A stretch of DNA of 64,000 nucleotides from Gibbula magus (lineage: Eukaryota; Mollusca; Gastropoda; Trochida; Trochidae): positions 23,528,652 through 23,592,651 of the forward strand of contig OW388292.1 of NCBI GenBank assembly GCA_936450465.1. Direction: 5' to 3'. The notes beneath the pieces were generated by a model, which saw only the letters and a program-made list of their open reading frames with translations, had not been told where the DNA came from and searched no databases. This document shows positions 1 through 13,489 of the stretch, piece after piece. Each line of letters opens with the position of its first letter. The stretch's first letter is position 1. Made by a program: the position numbers and the translations under genes.

Positions 1-345
1 CATCTTCTCTGAGTTCTTCTTGGGGACGAGGAAATTGGGAGAATAGAAACCTGGGGTGCTCTCTGATTGTGACACAGTCTCTTTAGCACACTTGTCCAAC
101 AGGATGGAGATGTTGTTGGACAGCTGAAGTAGCTGAGTTGGCGAGTACACGTGTGACCGGGGCAGGTTTGTCAGAGGCGGAGACCTGACTATTGGCAACT
201 TGTAGCCGGTCTGAAGAATGTTGGTAACGAAGGGGTCCTCTAGTATAGTGCAGTTGGGCCAGAAGACCCAAGTCTCCCGCCTACTGGCGTATCTGTAACA
301 GGGACGACTAGAGGCGGGAGTTTCGAGTCGTGTGTTGCCAGACCT
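1..345 (-). pseudogene. DIRS-type reverse transcriptase, N-terminal part, cut by the window edge
   Basis: Reading the minus strand from 345 down to 1 gives about 115 codons without a stop. Recognisable blocks in order are FWPNCTILEDPF (about 264-229), GYKLPI (about 212-190), PPLTNLPR (about 180-157) and FYSPIFLVPKKNSEK (about 48-4). The last is the FLVPKK strand that opens the reverse transcriptase palm in DIRS-class tyrosine-recombinase retrotransposons. The usual entry motif, here TDTPVGGRLG, is readable only in a different frame (about 296-267). I therefore infer a one-base indel near 265-270 and an inactive copy. The rest of the polymerase, RNase H and recombinase would lie to the left of the window. 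The upstream gag-like frame ends in a TGA at 346-348. The family call is from motif recognition, not from a search. Confidence 0.72.
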
Positions 346-2254
346 TCAACGTCTGGACTTGTACGGGGTCTTCTTCTTCCTGGGGTCCGTAGGAGCTCGT
401 CCACGAGAAGCCTGAGAGTTGGCCTGGTATCGGCCCCGACCGGAGTCGTAACCATCCCTCTTGTTGGCGCGGTGTTTGGACTGGTAGGCCCCAGGGACCG
501 ACTTCCTTCTTCCCGTGTACACCCGAGAACCTTTCCTGGTGTTAACTGGAAAGGTGTTCGCCACAAGCTTACAGGCCTGAAAGGTAAAGTCAGCCTGCGC
601 CTTGTCGGACTGTTCCTTGAAGACTTCCTTTATCTTGTCTCCAAACAAAGTCTCCGATGACACTGGAGCGCGCACAAGTGACCTCTTAAATTCATCCTCC
701 CACTGGCACGGTTGGAGCATCCCCGTGCGACGAACAACAGTGTTCATAGCAATGGCCGACCGCACATGGCCTAGAATATCCGCGCAGGCATTAGCCTGCC
801 ACTTGAAAAAGGTGGCCTGATGTTCTACACGAGAAGGATTGTCCTCCGTCCAGTCAAAGTCAAGTCAAAAGTGTTTATTGTATTTAAGGCCTCCGGCCCA
901 CATACAAAATCTACATATACAAATGATAGATATAATACAAATGTTATAGAAATACAAGCGATAGAGAACACCACTTGAACAACATGACAAGCAATAAGTC
1001 CTGAGACACAGCCTCCAAAGAGGAGACCAACGCTGACAGCGCCTGCTTAAGTTCCGTATCAATGTTCTTAAGCTTCACATCCTGAACCTTGTATAAAGCC
1101 TGTGATGCGTCAGACAAACGACGCACGTGATCGTCTCGCACAGCGCCTGTCTGATACAACTTCATTGAGTGGACCTTGTATCTACTGCTGGTGGCCTTAG
1201 AAAGGTGGATTGACGGGTTGAGATCCAACTTCGCGAAGTCCTCATCGAGGTTCTCCATGGCCTCCTTGACGGTGGAGTGTGGAGGAATGAGGAGCTCTGG
1301 CTCATCCCAAATGGCGAACCTCTTGTCCGCCGACTGACTGGGGGAAGGACATGTGACCAGCCTGTCCGCAATCCACGTGAAGACATCTCCATATTCCAAA
1401 CAAGTGTCAGTTTGGTCGTCTTCTGACACCTCCTCTATATAGTCAGGGACAAAGTCATGCTCCTCCTGGAGCAAAGGAGAGCGAGAGCGCTCCGAGCGCA
1501 CATGCGTTGAAGTAGATGACTTGGTCTGCGGCGAGGAGCGCCGAGGTGAACGTCGAGGAGATCGTGAGCGCCAAGCAGAGCTGGAGCGACGAGGAGAGCG
1601 GGAGCTCCGAGGTGAGCGGGAGCGCTGAGGAGAGCGTGAGCGTGAGCCATGCGCTGGTCATACAGGTGATGGTGGCTGCAGTCCATCGGAGCGTCCCTGA
1701 ATTGCACAGTGGAGGAACGCTCCACACGACGATGGTCCTCAGATACGTCCCTGACCATCAACTCCACTGGTGGACGCACAGGAGGAGGTTGTTTCTGTGG
1801 CACCGGGACGTCCTGCGCAGCTCGTGCCTCAAACAACCTCCCCACTTCCTTACTGACCAGAGACATCAAAAGGTCGGGGTCGATCATAGGGGCACCTGGG
1901 TTGACCCCTGTTCCACCTCTCCCAGGGTGGGTCCATGTCTGACCCTCACCTGAGAAGCAGATGAGGGTTCAGACGACACTGACGAAACAGTCACTGGCAC
2001 AGAGTCCGTATCCCCAGGGACAGAGACATGGTTCCGGGGGAAGTAGTAGACTTCTCTGCCATAGTTCTGTGCTTCCTCTGAGAAAAACGCTTCCTCCTGG
2101 CTGCTGTGAAATCCTTTAACTCAGCAGCAGTAAGCGGCCGACAGTATATACACTTGGATGTAGTGTCGCACTGAGACACCACACAGTCTGGGCAAAGAGG
2201 GTGCGGGTCATTGGCCGACTTTTGCGATCTGCAACATGAGCAGAACACTCGCAT
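346..2254 (-). pseudogene. DIRS-like gag/ORF1, broken by frameshifts and an insertion
   Basis: The likely start is the ATG at 2254 (MRVFCSCCRSQKSANDPH), which opens a cysteine-rich head with CSCC, HPLCPDC and CIYC motifs, followed by a basic KDFTAARRKRFSQRKHR stretch. The head frame runs to about 1991. Coding then continues in another frame (1887 to about 1670, starting MIDPDLLMSLVSKEVGRLF), then in a third frame with an arginine/serine repeat region (SRSRSPQRSRSP, about 1655-1500) and an acidic segment to about 990. It resumes beyond an inserted tail at about 845 as NPSRVEHQATFFKWQANA and ends in a basic KKKTPYKSRR tail at 346. Frame changes near 2000, 1890 and 1660 make it non-functional. 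The cysteine-rich head and position just before the polymerase match ORF1 of DIRS-like elements. A splice-acceptor-like TTTTTTACAG lies just upstream of the ATG. Confidence 0.62.
845..985 (-). mobile_element. 3' tail of a LINE or SINE inserted in the DIRS gag
   Basis: On the minus strand the gag reading stops making sense near 985 and an AT-rich stretch leads into GGGCCGGAGGCCTTAAATAC followed by AATAAACACTTTTGACTTGA. The GGCCTTAAATACAATAAA ending is typical of invertebrate non-LTR retrotransposon 3' termini. The gag frame resumes immediately after it (NPSRVEHQ). The right-hand (5' truncated) boundary is only approximate and I could not define target-site duplications. Confidence 0.55.
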
Positions 2255-2354
2255 AGAGATTGCCTGTAAAAAACAGAAACGACCAACATAAAAAAAGGCA
2301 AAGCCAGAAAAAGGACGCAGAGCCCCTTTAAAAACCGAAAGGTAAACCAAACCT

Positions 2355-3644
2355 CACAACATAAGTATGTTTACAATTCCCAATGTAAAGTATTTACCAA
2401 TTACTACAAACACTCAAGCAAAGCAAGAGAGAAAAAAAATATAAACAAGCAATAATGCAAGCATTATTTAGTAGTAAGCGGTAGAAGTTAAATTTAAATT
2501 AAATTTAAATTATTAAGAAATGAAACATTTTTATTTTCCATTTGAAAATGAATATAAACAAAACAATAGAATGCACAAGCATGCTATAATACACACACAA
2601 ATAGTAACACAATCGCTACCATACGAGTGTGAAATGAAGAAAGCATCATAAACACCCAAAACAAACAAATCTATGTCGTACATCCTGTCTGCGTGTTATT
2701 CACACTATTACTTTGTAAAGGACAAGGATTCAGCTCTCTCCATTCTCTTATCGGAAGTACAAGGTAATATGCAATATCTGAAGTGGGGTAGGTATTAAAA
2801 ATGTATCATATTATAATATTCCCAAGGTAATATTGTTAAATAATACAATAAATCAAGTACTTGATTTTCTTGTCAAATACCAACTTTATTCCATATTGTG
2901 ACAGGGGTAAGGTTGATATTTCAATTTTGGCTGATCAAATAAACCAAGTATTGACAGGATGAATCCTAGAAACGTTATGCATACAATAACAAAAATACCT
3001 GTCACTCACAACAATTTATTGTTATTTTTTTCTTAATCATACATAAACCATCACTTTCCAATTTTGTGTTGAGGTAACATGTGACCTGCATTAAACTACG
3101 AGTAGCATCTGAATAATCTAAAAGCTGATTGAACGAAAATGTCAATTCACACCCTTCATTATGGCACCGTCGGTCAGTTTGTTTCCTTGAGGAATGATTC
3201 TAGTCCATGAAATAAAGCATGGCGGCAGAAAAGGCGCCGATATTCTTATTCATCACACCGTAGATTGATAGCTTTCTTGTCTGTCTGGAATCAGCATTAG
3301 TCTATCAATTGCCAGTGGCTTCGATATCCTTCAACAGTCATACCGAAGACAGCAAGGGCAAAATAATTATGGTTCATGGCAAAGTCGAAAGATCCGTTTT
3401 CCCTCATTCGTTATGCTGTTGATATTAGCCTATGGAGACCATTTATCAACTGACAGTTTAACCGTGGACAAAGTTGCCCTGATCGTGTAGAAGAACTCTT
3501 TCATTAGATCGATTGAATCAACTCCTTCCATTTTCATTCTCGAAAAATATTTCTGAACACTAAACCATTGCTATAATCTATAGCATATGACCTTGTAACG
3601 TAATAGACAGACAATTGCGTCTGTTAGTATCCTGGCAATATGTA
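2355..3644. other. AT-rich DNA without a recognisable gene
   Basis: No open frame beyond background, no structural RNA and no clear repeat boundary. A short AAATTTAAATTAAATTTAAA run lies at about 2490. This could include the decayed 5' region of the DIRS-like element. Confidence 0.5.
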
Positions 3645-4365
3645 AAGATACTTTTCCTGGAGAGAAATTCGCAAGTTTTGTCATTGAATAAAAGCATTCT
3701 TGTCGGTCTTAATGTGCATAAACCATCGATTTTCCTTTTAATATCCCTGCTTCAGGTTACAATACAGCCCATGCGACGTTAATCAATGAATCAGTCATTC
3801 CCTTTCATTAAATACAGCATCTTAAGATAGTCCATGCAAATATTGTTGTTTTATGAGAGACGATAACTCTACAATTAGGATCTCTTTATGTATGTTTCAA
3901 ACTCATTTAACCCATGTTTATACTAAATCAAAGGTATATTTGAAATTTTGGGGTGAACATATTCTACCAGAGCCAGTTTCTGTGACGGCATGCCACAATT
4001 GTCATTGATGTCAAGAGACTTTACCCTGGAGAGAAATCCTCAGGTGTTGTTATTAAATAAAAGCATTCGTTTGGGTGTACATGTACATTTCCTTTTTAAT
4101 ATCCCCGCTTCAGGTTACAATACAGCCCAAGCGACCATAACCAAGGAATCAGTCACCCATATTCATTAGAAACAGCATCAAAGGATAGTCTTTGCAAGTC
4201 CTTTGTTTATAGGAGAGAACACAATTCTATAATAGGATCTCTTTTGATGTGTTTCAAACTCATTTAACCTACACTTATACCAACTCAAACTTATATTTGA
4301 AATTTTAGGGTGAGGATATTCCACCAGAGCCATTTTCTGTGACGGCATTCCACTATTGACTTTGA
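3645..4365 (+). repeat. Diverged tandem duplication, about 367-bp period
   Basis: The block from about 3645 to 4010 is repeated from about 4015 to 4365. Shared landmarks include CCTGGAGAGAAAT (3657 and 4025), GCTTCAGGTTACAATACAGC (3749 and 4108), GGATCTCTTT (3879 and 4216) and ACCAGAGCCA followed by TTCTGTGACGGCAT (3966 and 4323). The copies differ by many substitutions and small indels, so the duplication is old. Neither copy has a supported gene. Confidence 0.8.
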
Positions 4366-7335
4366 CCGCAATGATCATTATTTTGTGACTCAAAACAGTA
4401 CGTTATTATAACCGATTTATTTGATCTCGGCTAAACAACTAAACTAGGCAATATTGTTATTTTGCTTAAATGAAGATTCTTAACGAATAAAACACACATA
4501 GATGATCAACTACTATATTTCTCAATGGCGAAATTTCACTGTATGCATGACAATTGTAATAAACAATTTAACGTGATGCACAGAGAAAATAATTATCATT
4601 ATCGATCCAAATTGTCGTCAGTGTCCTGTGAACATTGAATGAAATTTAAAGTCTAGCGAAATAAAAACATACATAAGCGTCTTTGAAATAAGCTTATACA
4701 TTCATTAGTGACACCATTGCAATGCAACTTCATGAATATTCATATGCTAATGTACACTGATAATGTTGATCACAGACTCGACCTGTCATCGATTTTGATC
4801 ATTTAACATAATATCAATGTTACTAATATTGTAATTAGTAAATTGACTTTCATTCAATTATGTCGTGTAATTAAATTTTTATCTCGTATATAATCAAATA
4901 TGTTATGGACAGAATGTGAAGAAACAGGAAATGAGGTGCGAAATCTTTTTAACGAGCACTATTTTGCCAATGAATCCTCTAAAGTATGTCTTTAATTACA
5001 GCATTTGAATACTCATTTGTACTTGAGTCGAGTGTTGGAACTGTAGCGTCCTTTGTAAAGGTAGAATCTGAATTCACCGAAGTGCCCATCTTGTCAGGGG
5101 ATCATTTAGGATTTCGATTATTTAAATACTAGCGTCAACGTGATCAAAACCTGATTCATGTCTTCTACTCTAGATGAGATGAATACATAATTGTCACTGA
5201 ATAGTTCAGCCATTTCAGGAATATCGACCTTGGCTCTTTCATACATAAAATAAAGCCTAATGAATAATTCATAAAAGTTTTTTTTAATCTCACCAAGCTC
5301 ATTTCTTATACTATATGCCTTTACCACACAAATATTTGTTATATTAAGAATTGAAATATTGGCTTAGTAAACCTACAAAACATGTTATAGTTTTAGTAAC
5401 ATTTATTATTTGTTTCTTCAGAGAGGCAAGGATACCGTATAACAGGTTACTAACGTTATCACAGTATTTGAAAACATATGTTATACACTAGTCAAATTTC
5501 TACAATTGTACAAATAGGAAAACCTCGAAGTATTATCTAAGTTGTCAACAGTCTATATTAACTCTAAAACTATTGCACAAATAAAATCAAATAAAAAGGG
5601 TTTTAGTAGAAAATGTGTGGTCAGATATTAAACAAGGATATAATAATGACCAAACTTTGAAAAAAATAAATTATTCAAAACATTGAAACTCGAAGAACGA
5701 CATTGACAACACACTTTATAGCAACAAACAGATGACACATAGTTTATCATATCTTAAAATGGCACTTTATGATTCTCTAACATCAATATATCATTCTGCA
5801 ATAATTATACTTCAATGACAACATTTTGAAATTGAAATCAGAAACCTATTCACATGACAATACCTTTCAAGCAGCTAGCAACAGAAATAGCATGGATTCA
5901 TTCATACGAATGTTTTATGAGTAAAGTTTACAAGATATCACCACGAAAATCGATTTCAAAAGTCGTATCTGAAACAAACCATATCAGTATACATTTCTTT
6001 CTGTTCACTGACTAAAGTTTCCCCCCATAATTTAACGATGTGTAACATCTAAAAAAGGCAAAGTATCCAGGCAAGCAAATTATGTTATTTCTACATGTTG
6101 AAATGATGAGATCATGACCTTCATGTGAGCTAGCTTATTTAGTTATCTAGAATCCAGTGGATGAAATGTTCGACGTTGTTTAAGATGCCTGGAACAATTT
6201 TTATCACAGGTTTATCACATGATACTCCTGTTATTCACACTATTTCTACAATACTATCTGAATGTATGTACATAAGGTCTTCAGATTTATTAATCTTGAC
6301 GTAGTACATCTTTAAATTTAACATAACTTCATCATACAAATCCAATATAGATGTTGACTCGTGTCGAGTATTCTAACATCAAAATTCGGTAAACTGTCAT
6401 TTATCATGTTAATAAGTATAAGTCTGCTTCTTGTGCAGAACCTCCGGTTCTCAACCTACCATATAGCTTGTTTGTTTACAAGAGGAAGTACCTTAAATGT
6501 GTAGAGTTTCAAAATTCAAAACATTTTCGACGTTGATCAATATTATGAATGTATATTATGAACTCTGACTCTTGTTATCGCATCTCGTCTCCATTTCAAG
6601 GATTGCCATTAACACCAAAGTCGCTGCGTCAACGTATTTTTATTCTTGATATGTCAAGTTCAAAAGATGTAGTGTAAATGAAGTATAACCGTCGTAGAGC
6701 TGGATCAATTCCTCTCAATCAAATGATATTGCCCTTTGACCATTATGATGTCCAATATGCGTCACACACTTATTTGGCAGTAGACTGGAACTAACCAATC
6801 ATGAGTGTCACTTCAATACATTAGAACGGAGATAATCGAATATCTTTATCCTAATATATGTACTGCTTATACACCTGCACGTATACTTAAACCCTGAAGT
6901 ATCCATCTACCGCACTGACAAAAGAAACGAATACACCTGTATATATCATAACTAAATATTATATGATAAGTGATGCATCTAATTTCACAACCATAGAGGG
7001 CTAAGTATATACAAGCAAATAAATATACCTTACCCGATTACTTACAGATGTATATAAGCAACTCACAACTGGATACTAGCAAAAGGGACACTATATTCGA
7101 CGTCCATTCTAGACAGTCTGCAAGATTTATTCACGCGTCTTTAAGCCATAATCCATTTGGGAGTAACACAAACGCGAGGTGCCGTGAACTTGAAAGTGAT
7201 TCAATATTTTCTTTCTTTGTTGGTCCTAGGGAGATTACGAGTGCGATTGGTTCACGTATCCGTCACTGCTATGAGGTCGCATTGCTACTAGAGGGATGGA
7301 AGAAGGTACAATCAAGGCATTGATTTAAGTAATAG
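4366..7335. other. AT-rich DNA without a recognisable gene
   Basis: Only short background frames. One minus-strand frame of 69 codons (5327-5118) includes FYELFIRLYFMYERAKVDIP. Its DNA loosely resembles the dispersed repeat at 10200, so it may be a diverged inverted copy rather than a gene. No RNA gene or transposon boundary could be defined. Confidence 0.45.
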
Positions 7336-7419
7336 TTACTACCATAGTTTCCGACAGTTTGTCCGAGAGGCCCAGGTCCGAGGCCATTTCCCGGTGCAAC
7401 GAGGAAACTATGGTAGTAA
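7336..7419. repeat. Short inverted repeat with 17-bp perfect arms
   Basis: TTACTACCATAGTTTCC at 7336-7352 is exactly complementary to 7403-7419. The 50-bp interior is GC-richer than its surroundings. It may be a tiny MITE; no target duplication is evident. Confidence 0.8.
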
Positions 7420-7508
7420 ATGACTTACATCTCACTTATTCCGAGTGAAATAACATGAAGTTTAAAAAATGTAAAATACCAAGTGGTTTTGAAAGTGTCC
7501 ATGTATCA

Positions 7509-7545
7509 GATATCAGGACTGTTTGGACGAAACAGTCCTGATATC
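7509..7545. repeat. Perfect 16-bp stem hairpin
   Basis: GATATCAGGACTGTTT (7509-7524), a five-base loop GGACG, then the exact complement (7530-7545). It lies 90 bp from the preceding inverted repeat. Confidence 0.85.
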
Positions 7546-8050
7546 GATAATGAACAGGAAACTTTTATGAATGGTTGCTACGGGCAAAGAGGTCTTAGTG
7601 GGATGTAACGATGATTTTTTACCAAACTGGCACAAAAATGTCAAAACTATTTTGCATAATAACTTTTTAATACAAATTGTGATTACAATGATAGTGGTAT
7701 ATATTCTTTTGGCTGTTATTCTTTTATTAGCCTCAAAATTACAAATACATTTTAAAGTATTTCTATAAGAATGATAGTGAAGAATATTACAATAACATGT
7801 GAATATTGTGTCATATTTACATTAAACAAATGATTGATTATTCAACATTAATCCATGGTGATGACGTCATTCTATTGTGTTAACAGTGGATTATTTTTAA
7901 GAATCTTCTGGTCATTGACTAATCCAGTCAGGAGGGGTGTCAGGTTTTGACATTTTCGTAATGGCTCACGAAGTAATTTGTTCAAGAATGATGTATTTTG
8001 TCTTAGAGTATCTGATAAGAATCTTAAAATATCTGATTATTTTTGTAATG
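7546..8050. other. No supported gene
   Basis: A 65-codon plus-strand frame at 7571-7768 contains one hydrophobic run (IVITMIVVYILLAVILLLA). Composition alone can explain this in AT-rich DNA, so I do not call it a gene. Confidence 0.4.
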
Positions 8051-8124
8051 TCTGACCCGGGAATCGAACATGTAACCCTTCGTTTGTTACGCAGCGCCCT
8101 AACCTATTAGACTACCAGGCCTGC
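8051..8124 (-). mobile_element. tRNA-like head of a SINE relic
   Basis: On the minus strand TGGTAGTCTAATAGGTTAGG resembles a pol III A box and TGTTCGATTCC a B box, at tRNA-like spacing. T-stem pairing is poor, so this is a decayed tRNA-derived SINE or pseudogene rather than a working tRNA. Confidence 0.5.
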
Positions 8125-8449
8125 TGGTAATCATTTGATTGTTTGTCAGTAAGATCCCTGCATTCTAAACAAGACTGATAAAGTGTGAAACGCATGGGGA
8201 TCGTGCTGAAACACATGAAATGCAGGAGTTCGGCTGTCAGTCAAATCGCTTTGCGTGGAAGATTTGCGCCATGCACGTGCGTGGAAGAATCCATTTCATA
8301 AGGGTCGAAGCTACGTGTACCATATCCGATGAATGGGCACCGAAATTTGCAAAATAATATATTTTTAGGTTACATAATTGAAATGTATTGTCTATAATGC
8401 TAGATAATCACATAAGTATGTTTCGTGACGTCATACATGGATTAAGATT

Positions 8450-8550
8450 GAGAATGCATTCGGAGCCGTGCATTCGTTAAAAATAATCAACTCGCCCCTT
8501 CGGGGCTCGTTGATTATTTTTAACGAATCCACGGCTCCGAATGCATTCTC
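8450..8550. repeat. Long near-perfect hairpin (41 of 42 paired)
   Basis: The arms 8450-8491 and 8509-8550 are complementary at 41 of 42 positions; the one mismatch is at 8471. The 17-base loop holds a GC-rich inner hairpin, GCCCC TTC GGGGC. The near identity of the arms implies recent formation or strong constraint. It could be a foldback MITE or an inverted-repeat transcript source; its pairing is too perfect for a typical animal pre-miRNA. Confidence 0.85.
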
Positions 8551-10082
<1,532 letters not shown>

Positions 10083-10199
10083 CGAGAGCGATTTACGTAA
10101 TTACTTATTGGTAAAAGTATTCATGTATGAGCTTGCAATTCTTTTGAGTGAAGTAAATATTGTTTTCCAACGACAAATCTGTTTTAATGGGACATATAT

Positions 10200-10560
10200 C
10201 ATAGTATGGTAACTCAATGGATAACAGTGCAAGAATTACAAAGAAGGCTGAATTATACATTAGTCTTTTTGAACTTGATGTATAAAACACGCATCGACGA
10301 TTCTAGTGGAATTGCTGAATTATTCATTTCATTTTTCCCATCAAGACAAATAGACACGAATATTGGCCTTGATCTGTGTGATATAACATGGTTATATTTG
10401 GGATATGACTTAGTACATTTCATATAAGAAAACCATTAATACACTACTGAGAAGATGAAAGGATTTAGGAATCTATTTCAGGGGTTATCAATTCCTTGAC
10501 TGCTCACATCGCCAGTTCACTGAATCCAAATCCTGCCTATTACACATGAATGCAGTTTTA
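10200..10560 (+). repeat. Dispersed repeat fragment, copy X
   Basis: Matches 20081-20395 and 35080-35400. Shared blocks include ATGGTAACTCAATG (10205), GATGAAAGGATTTAGGAA (10454) and CCTATTACACATGAATG (10537). It corresponds to an internal part of repeat copies W and Y. It is AT-rich and has no supported coding function. Confidence 0.75.
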
Positions 10561-12470
10561 ACATATAGCTGCACATATGAAAGTTCAAACATTTTAATAG
10601 ATTTGCTGCATCAAAGAGAATAAAAATAGTTAGTAGTAATTATTTGCTGTAACGATTAGTGATATATTATCAATAGTGTTAGCGTATCCTATTCGTTATA
10701 TTGTTATGTACTTTCGGAATATATTTACAATACGATTGAATGTTCCCGTATATGGTTGTGTTATCCACAGACATACCACAATGAAAGGTCGAAATTTTGT
10801 GTCATTTTTCAGGGAGATTTTTGTTCATTCATGTATCTCCCGCCCCTAATGGGTCAATGAGAGGGTAGTCATGATCCTAATCCTTTCCTCATTCCATAAT
10901 GTTTAATGTTTAAACCTAACGAGTTGTATTGTTACATTCTTGCATTAAACCAATGCAATGTAAAAAATAATCTGAAATTACAAATATCATAATTGTGCCA
11001 TTTCATTTCGTTTGAGCCCTATTAAATAACCATTCACTAACATGCATCAACGATTTATATCAATTGTGTTTGAAATTTAAATATTAATTAATCATTCCGA
11101 TTTCCACTGACGATATGTGTTTCATGAGCAGCTATAGGCTGATGATGACATGCATATTAAGTAAAGATAAGACTTATCATCACAGAAAGGTCGGCCCATA
11201 TACTTTACATCGGTTTCATTATGGTTGGTCTTGCTGACGCTCTCTAGTATAGCGTTTTAATAGCATACTTTTAAACAGTTTAAAGTCAATCCTCCAGCAT
11301 TCAAATGGAAAAATGACAAAATATAGAAATGCGAATTTGACATTGATAGTCTGACGATGCATATATTATATATCATTACTTACGCATGTTCGACAGTTTC
11401 TGAATTTGTCGTAATCGTTACCAATCATGGGTAAAGCGAACTCTCTCGGTGTTTTCTCGCTACTGTTCTTTTAAGTTTCAATTAAAATTGCACCACAGCT
11501 ATTGGGAAGACTGTCAGACTAGTTTCTGTAACATAAATTATATAGTCATTATATGTACAACTGTATAATATTTTGACGTCACTCGTATTGCAATATTAGT
11601 TGATAATGATCTATAACTATCACATTGCATTATCTTCCATGACCGAGTAAAACATTTACAATCAACACATCACTATTTTTTTCATTTAGTTATAAATGTT
11701 AACAAACATTTAGTAAAAAAAGGAAGAAAAGTTGAAAAGCGCATTCTCTTGGTTAGTGATGCATTAAATACCAACAAACCATGAAACAAAACATGTTGTG
11801 TGTTTATTTCTACAATTCACCGATATCCTGATATCAGATCGCAGGAGAAGTTCCTGTATTCATGTTTTAACTAGCCTCAATGAGAAAAGGACGTATAACC
11901 ACCATCTAATATTTCAGTCAATCGAAATAAAGTGACCATGCATGAAGCAATAATGTCTAATAAATAATTCAAAGCACTCTCTTCTCTGACAGTCCTATTC
12001 ATAGAACATACAGTCGGATATAAAAGTTTCCATAGTTACGTATTTCAATTCTGTAATTATCGTTCTGTCACGTGCCTGACCATAATACCATCATTCAGTT
12101 GAGTAGCTTTGTGAACTTGGAATGATGAGTTTCCTTGGATTAAAATAGATACTAATCAAATGCTGACCGCCCTGAAACAAGAGCTGGTATTACATTGATG
12201 TTTTCTGTGTGTGGTCTGGGTCTTTGACTCACCAGAACTCACTTTAGTTCCAATTTATAGGATCGTGAGGTAGCATCATCGTTGCGGTTGGAATGGTTTG
12301 TCTATTTTACTACATTACTGTAAATGGTAGCACTAATCATTATCTTTTAATCATCAAGGCGCTATAAGAGAGCTTCGTTCGAAAATGTAGCGTTATGTCA
12401 AGTTGCTATTGGTTAATATTAGTTCATAATTGACACAAACATATCACATTTACCAGTCAACCATCTTCCC
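10561..12470. other. AT-rich DNA without a recognisable gene
   Basis: No open frame, RNA gene or transposon boundary that I can support. It may contain further diverged parts of copy X. Confidence 0.4.
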
Positions 12471-12519
12471 AAGGCAAGGTGAAAATGTATCGAGATCTCT
12501 ACATTTTTTACCTTGCCTT
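12471..12519. repeat. Imperfect hairpin with 19-20 bp arms
   Basis: AAGGCAAGGTGAAAATGTA at 12471 pairs with TACATTTTTTACCTTGCCTT at 12500, with a 10-base loop. Both arms carry the same AAGGCAAGGT end. Confidence 0.75.
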
Positions 12520-13489
12520 CAACCTAGGCAGAGGTGGTGAAACGAATCAGCGACACCTATTGTGATCACGAGTTACGTCCCTTACCATCTGCTAACATAC
12601 AGCCAATGAAATCGCCCTTTACATTCGGAACCAATTCAAAATAAGCGACGATCGACACAGTCACAGAGGAAATTCAACTGTTTTCTGATTGGCTTATCCG
12701 ATTAGCCTGCAGTACGTTAAAATATTAGCACTGAAAATGCGAGGGTTGAGGTCAAGGGCGGAAGGAGAATATATGGACATCTTTTCGTTGCGCCTGTGAC
12801 GTTGTGAAAATGCCAGTCAACTAGAACATTTCTTTTTGAAATTATCCTTTAAGGGTAAATAATGCAGGCGAAGATTGTGATATGTTTATACCTTGGAATA
12901 TCGAAGTACCTGCCAAATTCATTGGCTAATTTACTTTAATTCATGCAAATATACAACTATTATGCGGATTCGGCTACTTTATTACTATTAATAAAGATAA
13001 TTAATTTATATTGAAATGCTTCCATACTAATTAAAGCTCTAAGCCCAGAGCATTAATTTTTACCCTGGACTAATCATAACCGTCATGGATTGTTGAAAAG
13101 TTGTCTCGCCTCATAACTCTCATGAGATACCAATTGGAAGTACTCTGTGAACAGTGGTAGCCTTTCAGTACAATTTCTGTCGGAAGGGTACCATCCTACG
13201 AAAGCATATTAGTGTCACGATGGAAAAAAATTCTGTCAAACTCTCTCCTAAGTAGGACTTACATGTAGTATCTCCTACGTAGGAGATAGTATGTATACAG
13301 TATAGTATGTATAGTTTGATTAAATCATGTAATTTCGAAGTGCCGTCTTGATTTTCAAAATAAAATATTGTTCACTTGAAAGTGTTACGAAGAGAATACT
13401 GTCTTTCCGTTACTGCTTCCTTAGTGCCCCATAGTTTGCGAATATACTTTAACAGTTAGTTTCAAATTATCATAATTATTTGCACATTA

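Noticed and set aside
1516..1953. 145-codon plus-strand frame
   Set aside because: Antisense shadow of the arginine/serine-rich gag region on the minus strand.
7048..7323. 91-codon plus-strand frame
   Set aside because: No recognisable domain, promoter or splice evidence.
8450..8550. pre-microRNA
   Set aside because: The stem is almost perfectly paired and longer than expected for an animal pre-miRNA, with no conserved seed I recognise; an inverted-repeat element is simpler.
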